This document shows positions 9,369 through 18,506 of a DNA stretch of 64,000 bases, one piece after another (positions within the stretch are counted from its first letter, which is position 1; each line of letters opens with the position of its first letter). The notes below the pieces were generated by a model. It was not told the DNA's origin, did no database searches, and worked only from the letters and a program-made list of their open reading frames with translations. This DNA is from Catenulispora acidiphila DSM 44928 (GTDB lineage: Bacteria; Actinomycetota; Actinomycetes; Streptomycetales; Catenulisporaceae): positions 7,192,001 to 7,256,000 of the forward strand of contig NC_013131.1 in NCBI RefSeq assembly GCF_000024025.1, in the 5' to 3' direction. The translations under genes were made by a program, and so were the position numbers.

Positions 9369-9430
9369 AGGAGGCGCCTCAGACTGATGGGGGGTGCGGC
9401 TGGGCGAGATCGGTGCGGTTGGTTTGTTGG

Positions 9431-10882
9431 TCAATGCCGCAGCAGGACCAGCGTCAGGGAGTAGGCGGGCAGCGTCTTGGGGATCGACCCGTGCGTCTCG
9501 GTGACGCGGTGCGTCGCCGCGCTGTAGGTGAGGATGGTCGCCTTCGAGCCCGCGTGGAATCCGTTGATCCGCGTGTCGATCGGCGCGGCGTGGTCGGGAT
9601 CGTTGTTCGCCAGCAGTACGCCGAGCCCGGAGTCGGGCAGCAGTGCGGCATGTGCGACCACTGATCCGCCGGCTGTCGCCGTCACGAGCCGCGCGCCGGG
9701 TCGGGCCAGCGCCCCGAGGAGCTGCATGCCGTAGTAGGGGTCGAACTTGGTATCCGCCTTCGGACCCTGCGACGCGCCGTCGCCGCTGACGTTGCCGGAG
9801 GCGAGAAGCCCGAGGTCGCCGTAGCCGGACTCGGCGCTCCCGCCCCATTTGTTGTACAGCGACCACCAGTCGACTTCGCCGGCGCCGTTCTCCAGCATCG
9901 CCAGGACCGACTCGGGCAGGTAGAGCGCGTTGGTCGGGCTGATCTGCTGCGGCGCCTGCTGGTAGTAGGAGTTGGTCTCGCCGATGTCGATCTTCAGTTT
10001 CGGGTTGTAGGAGGCGACGAGCGAGCGCAGCGACGCCATGCCCCGAGGGATCGAGGTCTGCGGCGAGGCGAGCAGCGCGGCGTCGGTCTGAGCGCCGGTG
10101 TAGTAGTGGACGTCGACGAAGTCCGCCGCCGAGCCCGCCACCGAGAGCACCGTCTTGTCCCAGTCCAGCATCGGCGTGCCGGGGATCGGCGCGGCGAGTT
10201 CCAGTCCCACCCGGATGCTGGGATCGGCGGCCTTCATCGCCTTGATGAAGGCGAGCGAGTTCGTCGCGTAAGCCTGCGCGGACTTGTCGGCGTGGCCGTC
10301 GGGTTCGGTGTTCATGCTCGCGCCGAGCGCGCCGTTGAAGTAGGTCTCCTCGCCGATGGCCCAGTCCGTGACGCCGTAGTGGCGGGTCTTGTTGGCATAG
10401 CGGACCCAGTCGGCGGCTTCTTGCGGCGTGCCGGTTCCGTAGTTGACGTGCACCAGCATCGAGCTGTCGGTCGCCCGCGCGGTCGCGGCGAACTGGTCGA
10501 AGCTGAACTGCGGCTTGAGGTCCTCGTAGTCCAAGCCTTGGGCGTCGTGCGCTGCGGCCTGGGGGTCGGGGCTGAGCCGGCCGGTGCGCCAGTGGTAGAG
10601 GTCGCTGACCCCGCCGCCGTCGAAGGCGAGCCTCTGGATTCCGGCGTCGCGGATCAGCCGGTCGGCCGGGCGGTCGAGCAGGTTGGCGCTCCAGATCGGG
10701 GTGTTGACGCCGACCGCGTGGTCGCCCAGCCGGGTGATCACGTCGTTCGCGCTGACGTCCACGTGGACCGCGGACGCGGAGGTCGCGGACGCGGGGGTCG
10801 CTGACGACAGGTTCGTCGCCCCGGACAAGGTCGTTGTCGCGGCCAGCAGGGAGAACATGGTGCCGTAGGCGTTCTTGAACAT
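9431..10882 (-). CDS. Secreted clan GH-A glycoside hydrolase-like protein (GH39/51/79-like)
   Basis: A 483-residue exported protein with a weak signal region (MFKNAYGTMFSLLAATTTLSGA) and a low-complexity Ser/Thr/Ala stretch. The fold looks like a (beta/alpha)8 barrel of clan GH-A: VHVNYGTGT, then WAIGEETYFNG with a candidate acid/base Glu, VDVHYYTGA, and KIDIGETNSYY with a candidate nucleophile Glu, plus a C-terminal beta domain ending LTLVLL. Arabinofuranosidase-like, xylosidase-like or glucuronidase-like specificities all fit this architecture, so the substrate cannot be assigned. It is monocistronic and divergent from a decayed hydrolase fragment. Confidence 0.7.
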   Translation of the reverse strand: MFKNAYGTMFSLLAATTTLSGATNLSSATPASATSASAVHVDVSANDVITRLGDHAVGVNTPIWSANLLDRPADRLIRDAGIQRLAFDGGGVSDLYHWRTGRLSPDPQAAAHDAQGLDYEDLKPQFSFDQFAATARATDSSMLVHVNYGTGTPQEAADWVRYANKTRHYGVTDWAIGEETYFNGALGASMNTEPDGHADKSAQAYATNSLAFIKAMKAADPSIRVGLELAAPIPGTPMLDWDKTVLSVAGSAADFVDVHYYTGAQTDAALLASPQTSIPRGMASLRSLVASYNPKLKIDIGETNSYYQQAPQQISPTNALYLPESVLAMLENGAGEVDWWSLYNKWGGSAESGYGDLGLLASGNVSGDGASQGPKADTKFDPYYGMQLLGALARPGARLVTATAGGSVVAHAALLPDSGLGVLLANNDPDHAAPIDTRINGFHAGSKATILTYSAATHRVTETHGSIPKTLPAYSLTLVLLRH

Positions 10883-10989
10883 GGCTTCACTGTGCTCAGC
10901 GCCGCTGGCAACCGGCTGTCCGCCGGCATCGGGCGCCGCTGCCAGCGCGCTGCCAGCGGCTTGCCAGCGCGGTCCCCGAGAGTCTGATC

Positions 10990-11571
10990 ATGACCAACCG
11001 GCACGGGCTGCGGCACCCGCACTATCGCTACTTCCTCCTCAGCCAGGGCCGCGCCAACACCTACAAGGGAGACGGCGTGCTCAGCGCCTCTCCCCCGGCC
11101 GCGGCGGCGCTCGACCGGTTCGACTACGACCCCTACGCCGCCGTCCCCACGGTCGACGACCTGGACCAGCGCTCGGTCGAGGTCCGGGAAGACGTTCTGT
11201 GCTTCACCAGCGCGCCGCTGACCGAACCGGTCCGCATCGCCGGATCCGTGGGACTGGTCGTCTTCGTGTCCTCCTCGATCCCCGGCGGCGGCATCACCGG
11301 CAAGCTGGTCGACGTCGCGCCCGATGACAGCACGCGCTTCATCACCGACGGGATCGCCCGGGTCCCGCGCGCCCGCGAGGTCCATGAACTCTCCATCGAC
11401 CTCGGAGCGGTCACCGCGGTTTTCGCAGTCGGGCACCGGATCCGGCTGGACGTCAGCGGCGGCAGCGTGCCGAAATACGCCGAGCCCGGCGAGCTCCCGG
11501 CCGTGAACCGGGTGCATCACGGCCCTGAGACGCCCTCCCGGCTACTGCTGCCCGTCGTCGCCGAGGACTGA
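10990..11571 (+). pseudogene. C-terminal remnant of a CocE/NonD family hydrolase
   Basis: The 193 codons match only the C-terminal jelly-roll (PepX_C) domain of CocE/NonD acylases: LLSQGRANTYKGDGVLS, RFDYDPYAAVPTV, EVREDVLCFTSAPLTEPVRIAG, ITGKLVDVAPDD, GHRIRLDVSGGSVPKY and PSRLLLPVV follow family order. The alpha/beta-hydrolase part (about 350 residues with the catalytic Ser-Asp-His) is absent upstream, where only ~100 bases separate it from a divergent gene. A few residues also seem missing in the loop after VPTV. The last 30 bases overlap the convergent regulator gene. I read it as a truncated, non-functional remnant, although the frame is still open. Confidence 0.7.
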
Positions 11572-14500
11572 GCGCATCTCGGCGACCACTTCCTCGTACG
11601 TCATCGCGGCGCCGCGATCGTGAGCCCGCCGGTACGCCTCGTCCCCCAGCGCCGCGACAGTACGCTCGCGCGCGCCAGTGATTTCGGGACCGCGTACCAG
11701 TCCCTGCCCCATCAGCGCGACCTCGGCGCCGAACAGCACCGCCGCCTCCTCGGACCGGCCCGCTGCTTCGAGCGTCACCGCGGCGCCGAGCACCACGACG
11801 GTGAGAATCGGGATGTCCCGCAACGCGCCGAGCGCGGTCACGGCGAGCCGATGCTGGACGATGCCGGCTGCCGGATCCCCCGAAGCGGTGAGCGCACGTC
11901 CGTAACCGGCGCGCGCCCACGCGATGTCCTGCGGAACGGTGAGCCGGCCGCGTTCCATCGCCTCGAGGCCTTCGGCGTAGGCGGGCCAGGCTGCGGCGAA
12001 GTCGCCCTGGCGGCGTGCGATGTCGGCTTCGGCGAGCTGGATCTGTGCGTGCCACTCCGGCGGTACGCCACCGGCGGCGATCTCCTTGGCCCGCGCGGTG
12101 TCCAGGATCGCGCCGTCCACGTCTTCGGCGATCAGCCGCTCGTGGGCCAGGCGCATCAGAGTCGCGACGGCTTCCTCCGGACTCAGCCAGTCGGCGATGA
12201 GCTGACCGGCCTCGGCGATCAACGGTGAGGCGGCGGCGATGCCTTGCGTGATCGCGGCGTGCCGGAAGCGCAGCAGCAACGCCTGACTCAATCCCCACCG
12301 CTCCCCCAGCGCGCGGAACCCGGTGACCGCCGCTTGGAGGTCGGGACCGGCGAGATCGGGGCGGGCGAGCATGATGCGCAGGTTGCCGCGCATCATGCGA
12401 CCGGCGGCTGCCAGCCACGGATCGGGCGCTTCGGCGCAGCGGTCGAGCCATCGCAGGGCGGCGTCCTGATCGCCGGCCATCGCGGTCAGCATCGCGCCGG
12501 AGACCTCGAGCATCGGCGGGACCGGGCCTTCGGCGCGCGCCAGGGCCAGCAGGTGGTCGAATTCCTGCGCCGTCCCGGCCAGCCGGTCGGGTTCGGCAGT
12601 GACCGCGGAGAAGTCGGTCGGGTGGACGAAGTAGGCGATGTGGGTCGCGAACACCGACGCGGCGTAGGCGCGCGCCGCTCCCTGCGGGACGCCTCCGGCG
12701 GCGGACGCGACTGCCTGCCGGGCCCACTGGTACGCCTCCAGCCGATGGCCGCGCAGCCACCAGAACCAGATCAGCGCGCCGCACAGGCGCAGCGCCGTCT
12801 CCACTTCGCCATGGTCGATGGCCCATCGCAGGGCGGTCACCATGTTGTCGTGCTCGGCGCCGAGCAGCTCGATCGCTTCCAGCTGCGCGTTCATGAACAG
12901 CTGCGGGACGGCGCCCTCGGCGACGTCCAGGAAGTAGCGCGCGTGCTCGGCTGCGGCGCTCTGCGTTTCGCCGGCTTCGGCGAGGCGTTCCAGGGCGAAC
13001 GCCCGGATCGTCTCCAGCATGCGGTAGCGGTCCGCGCGGTCGACTTCCAGCAGGGACTTGTCGACGAGGGCGGGCAGGACGTCCAGGACTTCGTCCCCGA
13101 ACATCGCCTCGGCGGCGTCCAGGCTCGCGCCGCCGGAGAACACCGAGAGCCGGCACAGCAGCCGGCGTTCGCGCTCCGAGAGCAGTCCCCAGCTCCAGTC
13201 GACCACGGCGCGCAGTGTCTGGTGACGCGGCAGGGCGGTGCGGCTGCCGCCGGTGAGCAGGCGGAAGCGGTCGTCGAGGCGTTCGGCGATCTTCTGCGGG
13301 GTCAGGGCGCGCGAGCGGGCGGCGGCGAGCTCGATCGCCAGCGGCGCGCCGTCGAGGCGGGAGCAGATGGCGACCACGGCGGCGACGTTGTCGTCGTCCA
13401 CTGCGAAGCCCGGGCGGACCGAGGCGGCGCGGTCGGCGAACAAGCGCACGGAGGCGTACTGGAGCGCCTGCGCCGCGCCGGCGTCGCGGGGCGCGCTGGC
13501 CAGCGGCGGGACCGGGCACAGCGCCTCGCCCTCGATGCCGAGCGGTTCCCGGCTGGTGGCCAGCACGCGCAGGTGCGGGCAGCGGACCAGCAGATCCTCG
13601 ACGAGGCGGGCGGCGGCGTCGATGACGTGCTCGCAGTTGTCCACGACCAGCAGCGTCGGTTCGCGCGAGAGCACTTCGGCGAGGCGGTCGGCGGCGTCCG
13701 GGCCGTCGGTGTCACGGATCGCGAACACCTTCAGGAACGCGAACGGCACGCCGGAGGGGTCGCCGACCGGCGCCAGCTCGACCTGCCACACGCCGCCGGG
13801 CCAGCGCTGAAGGGAGTGCAGCGCGGTCTCGCCGGCCAGCCGGGTCTTGCCCGCGCCGCCGGCGCCGACCACCGTCACCAGGCGGGATTCGGCCAGGCGG
13901 CGGGTCAGGCCGTCGACCTCGGCTTGGCGGCCGACGAAGCTGGTCAGGCGGGCTTGCAGGTTGGTGACCGCGACGACCCGGGGCGGAGGGGGATCGTCGT
14001 CGAGGGATTCCAGGTGGGCTTGGGCGAGGGACGCGGAGGGTCCGACGCCGAGTTGGTCGGCGAGTTCCCGGCGGGTTCGCTCGAACACTGCCAGGGCCTC
14101 CGAGCGGCGGCCGTCGGCACGCAGGGCCCGCATCAGCAGGACGGCGAGGCGTTCGCGCAGGGGATCGGCTGCGAGTTCGGTGGTCAGTTCTTCGATGACG
14201 CGGGTCGGACGGCCGAGGTCCAGGTAGGCCTGGGCGCGGTCCATGACGGCGTCCAGGCGGCGCTCGGTGAGCTGGGTGATGGCTTGCTCGGCGAAGGGCA
14301 TCATCGCCACGTCGGCGAGGGCCGGTCCGCGCCACAGTGCCAGGGCTTCATCAAGGCTCTTCGCCGCGAGGTCCGGGCTCGGCGGGCTCGCCGCGAGCAG
14401 GGCGCTGCCCTCGTCGGCGAGGCGCAGGAAGGTGGCGGCGTCGACCTGGTCGGCGGCGGCGTCGACCTCGCCGTCGATGGCGGCGTCGAGCAGGTAGCCG

Positions 14501-14751
14501 GTCGCGCGGGCGACGACCCGCGTCTGGCCGACGGCCGTGCGCAGCCGCTTGACCAGCGTCTGGAGCGCGTTCGCGGCGTTGCCGGGGAGGTCCTGCCCCC
14601 ACAGGCCGTCGACCAGCCGGTCGACGGGGACCACGCGTCCGGGCTCGAGAGCCAAGAACGCCAGCAGGGCGCGGACCCGCGGTCCGCCGAGACTGATCGG
14701 GTCGCCGTCGTCGGTGACGGCCTCCACCGGCCCGAGAATCATGAAACGCAC
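11542..14751 (-). CDS. AfsR/SARP-type regulator with BTAD, NTPase and TPR-like regions
   Basis: A 1069-residue regulator. Residues ~1-90 are an OmpR-like winged helix (MRFMILGPVEAV, LGGPRVRALLAFLAL), ~95-250 a bacterial transcriptional activation (BTAD) domain, and ~265-600 an NTPase module with FVGRQAEVDGL, Walker A GAGGAGKTRLA (~296-305), Walker B LLVVDNCEHV, and a winged segment. The remainder is an Ala/Leu-rich helical TPR-like region. Such proteins activate secondary-metabolite or developmental genes in response to ATP and an unknown signal. GTG at 14751 begins the canonical first residues; an ATG three codons in is possible. Its 3' end overlaps the hydrolase remnant. It is 19 kb from the biosynthetic cluster, so a direct link is doubtful. 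Confidence 0.88.
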   Translation of the reverse strand: MRFMILGPVEAVTDDGDPISLGGPRVRALLAFLALEPGRVVPVDRLVDGLWGQDLPGNAANALQTLVKRLRTAVGQTRVVARATGYLLDAAIDGEVDAAADQVDAATFLRLADEGSALLAASPPSPDLAAKSLDEALALWRGPALADVAMMPFAEQAITQLTERRLDAVMDRAQAYLDLGRPTRVIEELTTELAADPLRERLAVLLMRALRADGRRSEALAVFERTRRELADQLGVGPSASLAQAHLESLDDDPPPPRVVAVTNLQARLTSFVGRQAEVDGLTRRLAESRLVTVVGAGGAGKTRLAGETALHSLQRWPGGVWQVELAPVGDPSGVPFAFLKVFAIRDTDGPDAADRLAEVLSREPTLLVVDNCEHVIDAAARLVEDLLVRCPHLRVLATSREPLGIEGEALCPVPPLASAPRDAGAAQALQYASVRLFADRAASVRPGFAVDDDNVAAVVAICSRLDGAPLAIELAAARSRALTPQKIAERLDDRFRLLTGGSRTALPRHQTLRAVVDWSWGLLSERERRLLCRLSVFSGGASLDAAEAMFGDEVLDVLPALVDKSLLEVDRADRYRMLETIRAFALERLAEAGETQSAAAEHARYFLDVAEGAVPQLFMNAQLEAIELLGAEHDNMVTALRWAIDHGEVETALRLCGALIWFWWLRGHRLEAYQWARQAVASAAGGVPQGAARAYAASVFATHIAYFVHPTDFSAVTAEPDRLAGTAQEFDHLLALARAEGPVPPMLEVSGAMLTAMAGDQDAALRWLDRCAEAPDPWLAAAGRMMRGNLRIMLARPDLAGPDLQAAVTGFRALGERWGLSQALLLRFRHAAITQGIAAASPLIAEAGQLIADWLSPEEAVATLMRLAHERLIAEDVDGAILDTARAKEIAAGGVPPEWHAQIQLAEADIARRQGDFAAAWPAYAEGLEAMERGRLTVPQDIAWARAGYGRALTASGDPAAGIVQHRLAVTALGALRDIPILTVVVLGAAVTLEAAGRSEEAAVLFGAEVALMGQGLVRGPEITGARERTVAALGDEAYRRAHDRGAAMTYEEVVAEMRSVLGDDGQQ

Positions 14752-14908
14752 GCCCTCATGATGCCTGGTCGCGGCGCCGGCCGACGCCGTCGCGACGATC
14801 CGTGCCAGGAGCGGGCATGGAGCCGAAAGTGCACGGACCGCAGGGCCTTATGGGGGAATTCCTGATCAAGCAGGGTGTCCAGGCCGTGACGGCGGGAATC
14901 CGCTCGAG

Positions 14909-15598
14909 GTGATCATCGGATTTTCCCGCAAAGTCGGGGCACTTCTCGTCGCGGCCGTCTTGGCGCTGCTCGCGATCGGATTCTCCGCGGCACCGGCCGC
15001 CGCGTCGAGCAAGGCGGCGGCCGGCAAAGCTGTGACAAGCAAGGTCGTGTACATCACCTTCGACGACGGGCCCAGTCCCGTCTACACGCCGAAGGTCCTC
15101 AAGGTGCTGGCGCAGTACGGCGTGCACGCCACGTTCTTCGAGGTCGGCCAGAACGTGGCCGCGCACCCGTCGGTGACCACGCGGGTGTACCGCGCGGGCA
15201 ACAGCGTGCAGAACCACTCCTGGTCCCACCCCGACCTGCGCAAGCTGTCGGCATCGCAGTTCGCGTACCAGGTCAACGCCACCGACCGGCAGATCCGCGC
15301 GCACACCGGCTACCGTCCCTGCTGCCTGCGCCCGCCGTACGGCGCGGTCAACGGCGCGGTGCGCTCCCGGACGGCGGCACTCGGCAAGAAGATCGCACTG
15401 TGGACGGTCGACCCGCGCGACTGGTCGCGGCCCGGCGCCTCGGCGATCCAGGCGCGCGTGCTCAGCCACGTACGACCGGGCTCGGTAGTGCTGCTGCACG
15501 ACGGCGGCGGCGACCGCAGCCAGACCGTCGCGGCACTGAGCGGCATTCTCAGGACCCTGAAGGCGCGGGGCTACACGTTCGCGACGTGGGCTCGGTAA
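14909..15598 (+). CDS. Secreted polysaccharide deacetylase (NodB homology, CE4)
   Basis: A 229-residue enzyme with a signal peptide (RKVGALLVAAVLALLAIGF, then AAPAAASS). The NodB motifs are in order: TFDDGPSP (motif 1, catalytic base and metal Asp), NHSWSHPDL (motif 2, HxxxH metal ligands), LRPPYGAVN (motif 3), DPRDWSRPG (motif 4) and VLLHDGGG (motif 5). All catalytic positions are present. It would remove N-acetyl groups from extracellular peptidoglycan, chitin or another glycan using a divalent metal. The start is the GTG at 14909, which puts a basic residue before the h-region; no strong ribosome site is visible. The divergent AfsR-type gene lies 157 bases away. Confidence 0.88.
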   Translation: MIIGFSRKVGALLVAAVLALLAIGFSAAPAAASSKAAAGKAVTSKVVYITFDDGPSPVYTPKVLKVLAQYGVHATFFEVGQNVAAHPSVTTRVYRAGNSVQNHSWSHPDLRKLSASQFAYQVNATDRQIRAHTGYRPCCLRPPYGAVNGAVRSRTAALGKKIALWTVDPRDWSRPGASAIQARVLSHVRPGSVVLLHDGGGDRSQTVAALSGILRTLKARGYTFATWAR

Positions 15599-15622
15599 CG
15601 CCAGGCGAATACTGTGGGACCC

Positions 15623-15976
15623 ATGACCCCGGAGGAACTGAAAGCGGCCTGCCTTGATCACCACGGAGCAGTGGAGGACTTCCCCTTCGCCCCCGAAGTA
15701 TCGGTGTTCAAGGTGGCCGGCAAGGTCTTCGCCATCACCCGCCTCGACGAGCACCCCCTGGCCGTGAGCCTCAAGAGCGACCCGGACCTCGCCGCGAACC
15801 TCCGCGCGGCACACGCTGCGATCCGTCCCGGCTACCACCTGAACAAGCGGCACTGGAACACGGTCACCATCGACGGCTCCCTCGGCGAGGAGATGGTGCT
15901 GGACATGATCGAGGATTCCTACGACTTGGTAGTGAAGTCGCTGACGCGGGCTCAGCGGGCTGCGCTCGGCGGCTGA
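15623..15976 (+). CDS. MmcQ/YjbR family protein
   Basis: A 117-residue protein starting MTPEELKAACLDHHGAVEDFPF and containing VFKVAGKVFAITRLDE, LKSDPDLAANLRAAHAAIRPGYHLNKRHWNTV and VLDMIEDSYDLVVKSL. This is the compact MmcQ/YjbR fold, a CyaY-like alpha/beta protein suggested to bind DNA; its cellular role is not established. ATG at 15623 is preferred to the in-frame GTG nine bases upstream because family members begin with M-T/S-P-E-E-L. It converges with cysN across a hairpin. Confidence 0.85.
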   Translation: MTPEELKAACLDHHGAVEDFPFAPEVSVFKVAGKVFAITRLDEHPLAVSLKSDPDLAANLRAAHAAIRPGYHLNKRHWNTVTIDGSLGEEMVLDMIEDSYDLVVKSLTRAQRAALGG

Positions 15977-15979
15977 CGC

Positions 15980-16013
15980 GCGGCCGCGCGAACCTGCGAG
16001 TCCGCGCGACCGC
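15980..16013. terminator. Hairpin between convergent mmcQ-like gene and cysN
   Basis: An inverted repeat of 11-base arms (GCGGCCGCGCG at 15980-15990, CGCGCGACCGC at 16003-16013, one mismatch) with a 12-base loop sits in the 55-base gap between the two convergent stops. There is no T-tract, as is common in high-GC actinobacterial terminators, so it may serve both directions. Confidence 0.55.
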
Positions 16014-16031
16014 GCTGCACCAGCCTCAGCC

Positions 16032-17402
16032 TCAGCGCGCCATGCCAGCCACCGGCTTGCGCGCCTCCGCTGGCGCCGACACTGGCGCTGACGCTGACGC
16101 CGACACTGGCGCTGGCGCCGACACCGTCAGCGGCATGCCGATCAGCCCCGCCGCCAGAGTGCCTCCGTCGGACGGCTCGATCAGCAGGAACGAGCCGGTG
16201 CGTCGGCTGGTGCTGTAGTCATCGACCGGTAGCGGCTGCGAGGTGCGCAGGGTGACGCGGCCGATGTGGTTGAGCTGCAAGGATTCCGGCGCCTCCACGG
16301 TCGACAGGTTCTGTTCGTCAAAGCGGGAGTGGAGCGCGGCGACCATCGCGGACACCGTTCGGGTGCCGTGTTTGAGCAGGACCGATGCGCCGGGGCGCAG
16401 CGGTTCGTCTGACAGCCAGCACACGGTGGCGTCCAGTTCGTCGGTGACCGTCGGTGGCGCGCCGGCTGCGACGATCACGTCGCCGCGGCAGATGTCCAGC
16501 TCGTCGGCGAGCAGCAGGGTCACCGAGCGGCCGGCGTGTGCTTGAGCCAGTGGGCCGTCCATGGTGTCGATGCCGCGTACGGTGCTGCGCAGACCGGCCG
16601 GCAGGACCAGGACCTCGTCGCCCACCGCCGCCATGCCGACGGCGATCTGGCCGGCGTAGCCGCGGTAGTCCGGGTGAGCCTGAGTCCGTGGTCTGATCAC
16701 ATACTGCACCGGAAACCGCAGCGGTTTGTCCTGGGGATCCGGCTCCACTGGGACGGTTTCCAAGTGGTCGAGCAGTGTCGGTCCGGTGTACCAGGGGGTT
16801 CGGTCCGAGGGTTCGACCACGTTGTCGCCGACCAGTGCCGACACCGGGATGGCCAGGACATGGCCGTCGGCGTATCCCAGTTCGCCGGCATAGGCGAGGA
16901 ACTCCTTGGCGATCGCGGCGAATACGGGCTCGTCGTAGCCGACCAGGTCGATCTTGTTGACCGCCAGGACGAGTCTTGGCACGCCCAACAACGCCAGCAC
17001 CGCGGCGTGGCGGCGGGTCTGCTCGACCACCCCGCGGCGCGCGTCCACCAGGACCACGGCCAGTTGTGCGGTGGAGGCGCCGGTGACGGTGTTGCGGGTG
17101 TACTGCACGTGCCCGGGGGTGTCGGCGAGCACGAACGAGCGGCGCGGTGTGGCGAAGTAGCGGTACGCCACATCGATGGTGATGCCCTGCTCGCGCTCCG
17201 ACCGTAAGCCGTCCACCAGCAACGACAGGTCGGGGGCGGCCAGTCCGCGCTCGGCGCTGGCCCGGCGCACCGCGTCGAGCTGGTCGGCCAGGACCGACTT
17301 GGTGTCGTGGAGCAGCCGGCCGACGAGCGTGGACTTGCCGTCGTCGACACTGCCGGCGGTCGCCAGCCGCAACAGGTCCTGCCGCGGATCCTCGTGGCCC
17401 AT
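16032..17402 (-). CDS. cysN: Sulfate adenylyltransferase GTPase subunit CysN
   Basis: A 456-residue EF-Tu-like GTPase that drives ATP sulfurylase (ATP + sulfate to APS) together with CysD. Visible G motifs are AGSVDDGKSTLVGRLL (G1, about residues 16-31), DTPGHVQYTRN (G3), NKIDLV (G4), and the switch region SEREQGITIDVAYRYF, all intact. Beta-barrel domains follow from about residue 220. The C-terminus carries an Ala/Pro/Ser tail (SAPAPVSASASAPVSAPAEA) not needed for the fold. No CysC domain is fused. The ATG at 17402 overlaps the cysD stop (TGATG). A longer open frame upstream is only the shadow of cysD. The pair neighbours sqdB, pointing to sulfur supply for sulfoquinovose. Confidence 0.93.
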   Translation of the reverse strand: MGHEDPRQDLLRLATAGSVDDGKSTLVGRLLHDTKSVLADQLDAVRRASAERGLAAPDLSLLVDGLRSEREQGITIDVAYRYFATPRRSFVLADTPGHVQYTRNTVTGASTAQLAVVLVDARRGVVEQTRRHAAVLALLGVPRLVLAVNKIDLVGYDEPVFAAIAKEFLAYAGELGYADGHVLAIPVSALVGDNVVEPSDRTPWYTGPTLLDHLETVPVEPDPQDKPLRFPVQYVIRPRTQAHPDYRGYAGQIAVGMAAVGDEVLVLPAGLRSTVRGIDTMDGPLAQAHAGRSVTLLLADELDICRGDVIVAAGAPPTVTDELDATVCWLSDEPLRPGASVLLKHGTRTVSAMVAALHSRFDEQNLSTVEAPESLQLNHIGRVTLRTSQPLPVDDYSTSRRTGSFLLIEPSDGGTLAAGLIGMPLTVSAPAPVSASASAPVSAPAEARKPVAGMAR

Positions 17403-18319
17403 CAGAAGTACCCCGTCCTTTTCCGGTCCTCCATCGCGGCCTCCGACACCAGGTCGTCGGCCCTGCTCGCGCCACGCTCGGTGAGCCGGCTGGCCGCCAC
17501 CTCGGCGATCACCTCGGCCACGCTCGACGCCTCGGACTCCACCGCGCCGGTGCACGAGCCGTCGCCGACGGTCCGGTAGCGCACGGTCAGCTCGTGGACG
17601 TCCTCCCCCGGGCGTGCTCCGCCCCAGGGACCGGCGGTCAGCCACATCCCGGAGCGCCGGAAGACGGCGCGCCGGTGCGCGAAGTAGATCGAGGGCAGCT
17701 CGATGCCCTCGCGCTCGACGTAGCGCCAGATGTCGCGCTCGGTCCAGTTGGACAGCGGGAACACCCGGACGTGCTCGCCCGCGCGATGCCGGCCGTTGTA
17801 GAGGTTCCACAGCTCGGGCCGCTGCCGACGTGGTTCCCACTGCCCGAATCCGTTGCGCAGGCTGAAGATCCGCTCCTTGGCCCGAGCCCGCTCCTCGTCC
17901 CGGCGCGCGCCGCCGAACGCGGCGTCGTATCGCAGAGAGTTGATGGCGTCCAGCAGCGGCAGCGTCTGCAGCGGGTTGCGCAGACCGTCGGGACGCTCGG
18001 CGAGTCTGCCGTCGTCGATCCATTCCTGGACGCGGGCCACTTCCAGCCGCAGTCCGTAGCGCTCCGCGATCCGGTCGCGGAAGGCGATGACCTCCTCGAA
18101 GTTGTGGCCGGTGTCGACGTGCAACAACGGGAACGGCACCGGCGCCGGCCAGAACGCCTTGACCGCGAGGTGCAGCAGTACGGTCGAGTCCTTGCCTCCG
18201 GAGAAGAGGATCACCGGCCGGTCGAATTCCCCGGCCACCTCCCGGACGATGTGGATGGACTCCGATTCCAACATGTCCAGGTCGTCCGCGAGCAGCGTGC
18301 CGCTCGATATCGATGTCAT
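17402..18319 (-). CDS. cysD: Sulfate adenylyltransferase small subunit CysD
   Basis: A 305-residue subunit that carries the ATP-pyrophosphatase active site making adenosine 5'-phosphosulfate. The PP-motif is VILFSGGKDSTVLLHLA (about residues 36-52), followed by LHVDTGHNFEEV, ARVQEWIDDGRL, and the arginine-rich FGGARRDEERARAKER segment; the C-terminus ends MEDRKRTGYF, as in typical CysD. It is the first gene of a two-gene operon with cysN and is preceded by a long structured leader with two hairpins and a shared regulatory motif. A second, diverged copy begins at 63541, so this genome has at least two ATP sulfurylases. Confidence 0.95.
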   Translation of the reverse strand: MTSISSGTLLADDLDMLESESIHIVREVAGEFDRPVILFSGGKDSTVLLHLAVKAFWPAPVPFPLLHVDTGHNFEEVIAFRDRIAERYGLRLEVARVQEWIDDGRLAERPDGLRNPLQTLPLLDAINSLRYDAAFGGARRDEERARAKERIFSLRNGFGQWEPRRQRPELWNLYNGRHRAGEHVRVFPLSNWTERDIWRYVEREGIELPSIYFAHRRAVFRRSGMWLTAGPWGGARPGEDVHELTVRYRTVGDGSCTGAVESEASSVAEVIAEVAASRLTERGASRADDLVSEAAMEDRKRTGYF

Positions 18320-18411
18320 GGGTTCCAGGCTCCTGCGATCCGCGGCCGATGCCCGGCCGCGACGGCGTGAACGATGCGGAAGCGATGGCCGGCTGGCCGG
18401 TGTTCCGCCGG

Positions 18412-18472
18412 CGCCGCCGACCCGGGCGGTGGCATGCCCCGGGTCGGCGGCGGGGGCACTGCCCAGGTGCCC
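18412..18472 (-). promoter_or_regulatory. Structured leader of cysDN with two hairpins
   Basis: A perfect 15-bp inverted repeat (18412-18426 with 18438-18452, 11-base loop) lies about 93 bases before the cysD start. Directly upstream in the transcript is a second hairpin with 6-bp arms (GGGCAC 18454-18459, GTGCCC 18467-18472). Stacked hairpins between a probable promoter and the first codon suggest an attenuator or a stabilising 5' UTR. I recognise no known riboswitch class. Confidence 0.5.
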
Positions 18473-18486
18473 GGTTTTTAGTTAAG

Positions 18487-18506
18487 GAGGTTTCCTAGCA
18501 ATCCCA
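18487..18506 (+). promoter_or_regulatory. Putative operator copy 1 (GTTTCCTAGCAATCC)
   Basis: GTTTCCTAGCAATCC at 18490-18504, preceded by TTAGTTAAGGAG, gives an imperfect dyad around AGGAGGTTTCCT. The same 15-mer with one change recurs at 18723-18737. The copies lie in the 533-base region between the divergent cysDN and sqdB operons, one nearer each gene set, as expected for a shared regulator. Confidence 0.55.

Noticed and set aside
12244-14865. Open frame of 873 codons on the plus strand
   Set aside because: It is antisense to the AfsR-type regulator, whose protein has clear domains. The plus-strand product is Gly/Arg/Gln-rich with no motif; it is a GC-bias shadow.
17403-18023. Long N-terminal extension of cysN
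   Set aside because: This part is out-of-frame cysD sequence; the true cysN start at 17402 gives a standard N-terminus.
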